A stretch of 10,064 bases of DNA, from NCBI GenBank assembly GCA_937988865.1, contig CALKHV010000198.1:1-10064 (forward strand), in the 5' to 3' direction. The stretch's first letter is position 1. The number at the start of each line of letters is the position of its first letter. Shown here piece by piece: positions 8,201-10,064 of this stretch. The stretch comes from an uncultured Propionibacteriaceae bacterium (GTDB lineage Bacteria; Actinomycetota; Actinomycetes; Propionibacteriales; Propionibacteriaceae). The notes beneath the pieces are model-generated. The model had not been told where the DNA came from, searched no databases, and saw nothing but the letters and a program-made list of their open reading frames with translations. The position numbers and the translations under genes were made by a program.

Positions 8201-8647
8201 GACCCCTATTCGCACACCCCTGCTGGCAAGGGGGCGAAGCAGCCCGGGATGACCGGTCAGGTCAAGGAGGAGGTCCTCACCCGGCTGGGCGAGCTGGGGC
8301 TGCGCGTCGAGTCGGGTGTGGTGGTGTTCAGTCCGGTGCTGCTGCGTGCGTCCGAGTGGACGCAAGCCCCGTCCGTGTTCGCCTACCGCGATGTGGCCGG
8401 GGTCGGACGCGAGCTCGACCTGCCTGTCGGCTCGCTGGCCTTCACGTTCTGCCAGGTGCCCGTGGTCTACCGCCTCGTCGACGGTAGCTCTGCGGAGGGT
8501 GTCGGTGGTCTCTCGCCCACGGGTCTCGTCGTCACACTGGACGACGGCACCCAGGTCACTGCGAACGACCGTTTGGACGCCACGCTCAGCGCGGCCCTCT
8601 TCGCGAGGACGGGCAGGATCGCCTCGATCCAGATCGATCTGGGGTGA
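5210..8647 (+). CDS. Large uncharacterised protein, probable GH94-like (alpha/alpha)6-barrel carbohydrate-active enzyme
   Basis: Cytoplasmic protein of 1145 residues with no signal peptide or membrane segment. I do not recognise a named family, but its layout resembles inverting glycoside phosphorylases and related six-hairpin glycosidases: an N-terminal beta-rich region (about 15-305), a helical linker (about 305-335), a long helical region rich in Trp and acidic residues (about 350-985), and a C-terminal beta-rich region (about 1015-1145). Notable segments are NWRDILQNWEALSW (463-476), GYWSDHQ (523-529), RPEWNDANNALVG (643-655) and EGLGSIYWHM (935-944). EWND resembles the DWND stretch that carries the catalytic Asp in GH94 phosphorylases, so Asp648 is a candidate acid. 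The ATG at 5210 follows AGAGG (5200-5204) at 5 nt and is where conserved-looking sequence begins; the frame stays open upstream to 4493 only as a GC-rich artefact. It appears to be a single-gene unit, divergent from the nitroreductase. Substrate and reaction are unknown. Confidence 0.75.
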   Translation: MSSAAHAAATSSTVEGTPVMIDGRRFYRIDGIDHLPPFFMTIVGASDLWLFISSTGGLTAGRNDAEHALFPYYTDDKVTESASHTGGLTAIRVETEGGSVVWLPFAPIRPGDPAVHRALLKDDLGTELIFEEARPDLGLVLRVTWTTSGRFGIVRSCEVADTSGRARSLVVLDGVQNLLPAGVTSQTQNEFSVLLDAYKRAEVDPASGLGTFYLNSTLTDLAEPSESLQATVAWQAGLDDVTHLISSRQVGAFLAGDDVVTESEIRGDRGAYLVVAPVRLAASGTRAWRTVLDTPLNAAAVVALAHELRDLSSASEAVIADVERTRVELERLVGAADGVQVSGEPLAAAHHSANVLFNIMRGGVPADGGWVSADDVRAFVSLRSPRTASRFSDALDSLPDRLTTADLIARSESTGDPDVIRLAREYLPLTFSRRHGDPSRPWNKFRIASTNPDGTLRVDYQGNWRDILQNWEALSWSFPELVEPMLQVLLDSTTADGYNPYRIMRAGVDWEVPEPGNPWANIGYWSDHQIVYLLRLLETSHRLHPGRLDDLVDRAIFTHADVPYRIASYDRIVRDPVHTIDFDEAADALVRSREAAEGGDARLLHTAEGDLVRVTLAEKLLLPMAAKLVNLVPDGGVWMNTQRPEWNDANNALVGRGLSVVTLAQLRRYVAFLQGLLTRDVSLSTELADLLAELHSILSRHADQARAGFTDAERRGVMDELGTAGSDFRARVYSGASGQVSRVQSDAVRGLLDLALVFADAGLRANRREDGLYHSYNVLDLGSGTAAVRRLSVMLEGQVAVLSSGLLTPEDCLNVLASLRASALYRADQDSYMLYPDRDLPRFLDRNQVPADRVGTLMRSLIEAGDQSVVLSDVNGVVRFASAIHNARDVVAALHSLPSGLAGSDDEQADLLAAFEDTFRHAEFTGRSGSFFAYEGLGSIYWHMVSKLLLAVQENLELAVASGAGVDVIGRLRAAYEDVRHGLGYCKSPAVYGAFPVDPYSHTPAGKGAKQPGMTGQVKEEVLTRLGELGLRVESGVVVFSPVLLRASEWTQAPSVFAYRDVAGVGRELDLPVGSLAFTFCQVPVVYRLVDGSSAEGVGGLSPTGLVVTLDDGTQVTANDRLDATLSAALFARTGRIASIQIDLG

Positions 8648-8649
8648 GC

Positions 8650-8680
8650 TGACCGCTCTCCACCTGTAGCCGCGCGGTCA
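8650..8680. terminator. Possible bidirectional terminator hairpin between convergent genes
   Basis: TGACCGC (8650-8656) pairs with GCGGTCA (8674-8680), a perfect 7-bp stem with a 17-nt loop that fills most of the 46-nt gap between the 3' ends of the large gene and the cupin gene. The position suits termination from both sides. There is no T-run on either strand, so it would be a non-canonical terminator. Confidence 0.35.
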
Positions 8681-8693
8681 TGCCGGGCCGGTA

Positions 8694-9161
8694 TCAGGCG
8701 TGCTCGTCCTCGGCCGCCTCGGACGGCTGGACGGACCACTCGGCCGGCTCGTCGTCGGTGTCGGCGTCCGCGATCTCTTTGGTCTCCTGGACCTTGCCCG
8801 GCTTGTGGTGCTGGGGCGCGTAGACCGTGTAGAGCTGCATCGGCTCGTCACCGGTATTGGTGACGTTGTGCCAGGTGCCTGCGGGCACGAGGACGCACCA
8901 GCCGTCCGAGACCTCCTGGTCGAAGGTCAGGTCGTCCTTGCTCGGGCCGATCTGGGCCCGGCCACGCCCCTGGTCGAGGCGGATGAACTGATCCGTCTCG
9001 GGGTGCTCCTCCAGGCCGATGTCGCCCCCGACCGGAATCGACATGAGGGTGACCTGCAGGTAACGGCCGCTCCAGGCCACGGAACGGTAGTTCGGGTTCT
9101 TGATGGTTGCGGTCTCCAGGTCGAACGACTGGGGACGCGGACCGATGTCGTCGATGCTCAT
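8694..9161 (-). CDS. Cupin-domain protein with acidic C-terminal tail
   Basis: Single-domain cupin of 155 residues, a small cytoplasmic beta-barrel that would bind a metal or small ligand. Cupin motif 2 is textbook: Gly87, then Pro93-x-Gly95-x2-His98-x3-Asn102. Motif 1 is altered: Gly-rich GGDIGLEEHPETDQF (45-59) keeps His53 but has Glu55 where the second His usually stands and Gln58 where the Glu usually stands, followed by the expected Gly65. From memory, this HPxTDQF form recurs in a family of small bacterial cupins of unknown function, so it is probably not damage. Residues from about 125 on form a charged, mostly acidic tail. The start is the ATG at 9161, with TAAGGT ending 6 nt before it. 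It lies 46 nt downstream of the nitrobindin-like gene in the same direction and could be read from its own or the shared promoter. Confidence 0.88.
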   Translation of the reverse strand: MSIDDIGPRPQSFDLETATIKNPNYRSVAWSGRYLQVTLMSIPVGGDIGLEEHPETDQFIRLDQGRGRAQIGPSKDDLTFDQEVSDGWCVLVPAGTWHNVTNTGDEPMQLYTVYAPQHHKPGKVQETKEIADADTDDEPAEWSVQPSEAAEDEHA

Positions 9162-9167
9162 GAGACG

Positions 9168-9173
9168 ACCTTA
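9168..9173 (-). promoter_or_regulatory. -10 box of a probable leaderless promoter for the cupin gene
   Basis: On the minus strand TAAGGT (9173-9168) is followed by exactly 6 nt and then the ATG at 9161. The AAGG inside it could instead act as a weak ribosome site about 8 nt from the ATG, so leadered translation from the upstream nitrobindin promoter is an alternative. Confidence 0.45.
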
Positions 9174-9207
9174 GCCGTCGCCTGCTCGTGCTTGGGAGGG
9201 TGCGTCG

Positions 9208-9681
9208 TCAGTCCTGGCGCGCCAGGTGGGATCGAAGGTGCAGTGTCAGGCCCTGACCCACCGCTGACATTTCCATCCTGTAGTCCAGGTCGTCACCGGT
9301 GAGGTCGAATCGGCGCACGATCTGGTCGACCCGCTTCGCGGTCGGCGTGCAGCGGATCTCGGCGTCCGTTGTGAGGGTCAGCGCGTCGCCGGACGCAGAA
9401 CTGGTCCCGACGCCGAGTTCCGACTGGCCCGTCGGGATCGCTGCGATGATCTCGATGCTGTCGGCCGTCGGGGCCCGCACGTAGCCGGTCTCGGTGTGCA
9501 TCGGGGCCCCCGCAGCGCTCCACGTCCGCTCGATGAAGAGGAGGAACGGCTTGCCGATGTCGAGGAACTGCCACTCGTCGGTGTAGTCGAAGCTCGTGAT
9601 GGTCGGGTACTCGCCGTGACCGCTCCCCCGCCAGGTTCCGACGAGCGGGGAGAGGTGGGCGAGTGCTGGGTGGATGGCCAT
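9208..9681 (-). CDS. Nitrobindin-like heme beta-barrel protein (THAP4-like, DUF1794)
   Basis: Protein of 157 residues matching the nitrobindin family: a ten-stranded, lipocalin-like barrel that in characterised members binds ferric heme and acts on peroxynitrite or nitric oxide. The N-terminal signature GTWRGSGHGEYPTI (15-28) is the family's GxWxGxGxGxYPTI. Near the C-terminus GLTLHLRSHL (144-153) aligns with the usual THHLxAxL segment, placing His148 as the candidate proximal heme ligand, 9 residues from the end as in the Mycobacterium protein as I remember it; the preceding His of that pair is Leu here. The start is the ATG at 9681. GGAGC touches the ATG and GGAGG lies about 13 nt away, so neither is well spaced; TAGAAC ends 6 nt before the ATG. 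The cupin gene follows after 46 nt. A role in nitrosative or oxidative stress is inference from the family. Confidence 0.9.
   Translation of the reverse strand: MAIHPALAHLSPLVGTWRGSGHGEYPTITSFDYTDEWQFLDIGKPFLLFIERTWSAAGAPMHTETGYVRAPTADSIEIIAAIPTGQSELGVGTSSASGDALTLTTDAEIRCTPTAKRVDQIVRRFDLTGDDLDYRMEMSAVGQGLTLHLRSHLARQD
9213..9226. other. Perfect 14-bp palindrome at the 3' end of the nitrobindin-like gene
   Basis: CCTGGCGCGCCAGG reads the same on both strands and overlaps the last codons of the nitrobindin-like gene. As RNA it gives a 5-bp stem with a CGCG loop. It could slow or end transcription before the cupin gene, or serve as a protein site upstream of the cupin promoter; no T-run follows. 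It encodes ordinary residues (His-Leu-Ala-Arg-Gln-Asp), so chance is possible. Confidence 0.25.
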
Positions 9682-9687
9682 GCTCCA

Positions 9688-9718
9688 GTTCTACCCCTCC
9701 ACTCCGGACGCCGTCCGG
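9688..9718 (-). promoter_or_regulatory. Probable nitrobindin promoter with an overlapping dyad
   Basis: On the minus strand TAGAAC (9693-9688) ends 6 nt before the ATG at 9681; it lacks the final T of TANNNT. Upstream, CCGGAC (9704-9709) and GTCCGG (9713-9718) form a perfect 6-bp inverted repeat with a 3-nt centre. With a 17-nt spacer the -35 position would fall at 9711-9716, inside this dyad, so a bound regulator could compete with RNA polymerase. The dyad is seen; the operator role is inference. Confidence 0.35.
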
Positions 9719-9753
9719 CCGATCGCCTCAGAGGTGCTGCGGCTGCCGAGGCG

Positions 9754-10064
9754 TGTTTCCTTGCTCCTGCAGGCAAGCAGGCGTCCTGGGGCCTGGTCTT
9801 GGGGGTGTTTCGTTGCGGACGCAGGGAAACCTGCCGTCTGGCGGCCGATCTTGGGGGTGTTTCGTTGCGTGTGCAAGGAAACCCGCCGTCTGGCGGCCGT
9901 TCTTGGCGTGTTGCGTTGCGCGTGCAAGGAAACCTGCCGTCTGGCGGCTGGTCGTGGGGTGTTTCGTTGCGTGTGCAGGGAAACCCGGCGTCTGGCGGCT
10001 GGTCCTGGCGTGTTGCGTTGCGTGTGCAGGGAAACCTGCCGTCTGGCGGCTGGTCGTGGGGTGT
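9754..10064. repeat. Tandem array of 51-52 bp units (minisatellite), running off the window end
   Basis: Unit starts are at 9754, 9806, 9858, 9909, 9960, 10011 and 10062. The first two units are 52 bp and the rest 51 bp; the first is degenerate and the last is cut by the window edge after 3 bases. Each conserved unit begins TGTTTCGTTGC or TGTTGCGTTGC, has GGAAACC near its middle and then GTCTGGCGGC. Two hairpins can form: GTTTC (unit positions 2-6) with GAAAC (21-25) around an inner TGC/GCA stem and a 4-nt loop, and GCCG (28-31) with CGGC (37-40). Units alternate: those ending TGGGG are followed by TGTTTCG and those ending TGGCG by TGTTGCG, giving a 102-bp dimer. No stop codon occurs in any frame from 9731 on, so open frames here are no evidence of coding. 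I see no gene in 9682-10064. Confidence 0.95.

Noticed and set aside
9691..9927. A 78-codon minus-strand gene inside the repeat array
   Set aside because: All six frames are open in the array, no ribosome site stands out, and the frame changes register where the unit length shifts from 52 to 51 bp.
9754..10064. A CRISPR array
   Set aside because: The whole 51-bp period is conserved, with no unique spacers between short repeats, and no cas genes are near.

Overview
The window is GC-rich, with short intergenic gaps, strong G/C preference at third codon positions, Thr/Pro-rich lipoprotein linkers, GTG and TTG starts, and a nitrobindin of the actinobacterial type. This points to a high-GC Gram-positive (Actinomycetota) chromosome. 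I cannot name the genus; Propionibacteriaceae would fit but is only a guess. I see no rRNA, tRNA, transposase, integrase or CRISPR array.

Layout. (1) 88-1119, plus strand: a secreted esterase lipoprotein of the LpqC / PHB-depolymerase type. (2) 1128-2591, minus: a DEAD-box RNA helicase, convergent with the esterase and only 8 nt from it. It has an odd start region, where an ATG with a good ribosome site is stopped by TGA at codon 3, in frame with the helicase. (3) 2787-5047, minus: three genes in one direction, a nitroreductase, then a SAM methyltransferase 29 nt downstream, then an aldo/keto reductase 105 nt further on. These could form a small-molecule redox and modification group. (4) 5210-8647, plus: a 1145-residue cytoplasmic protein that I recognise only at the level of fold and motif. 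It resembles (alpha/alpha)6-barrel carbohydrate-active enzymes such as GH94 phosphorylases, including an EWND motif. It is divergent from the nitroreductase across a 162-nt gap holding a long inverted repeat. (5) 8694-9161 and 9208-9681, minus: a cupin and a nitrobindin-like heme beta-barrel protein, the cupin lying downstream of the nitrobindin. (6) 9754-10064: a tandem array of 51-52 bp units that runs off the end of the window.

Two signals cut across the genes. First, three start codons (esterase, nitroreductase, cupin) have a TANNNT -10 box ending exactly 6-7 nt before the start codon, and two more (nitrobindin, methyltransferase) have imperfect boxes at the same distance. This is the arrangement expected for leaderless mRNAs. 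The aldo/keto reductase and the large protein instead have clear ribosome binding sites. Second, the terminal repeat array has internal hairpins, a two-unit higher-order pattern, and no stop codon in any of the six frames from 9731 to the end.

The genes look like ordinary chromosomal housekeeping and accessory metabolism rather than one dedicated system. The parts least explained are the repeat array, the 1145-residue enzyme-like protein and the helicase start region.
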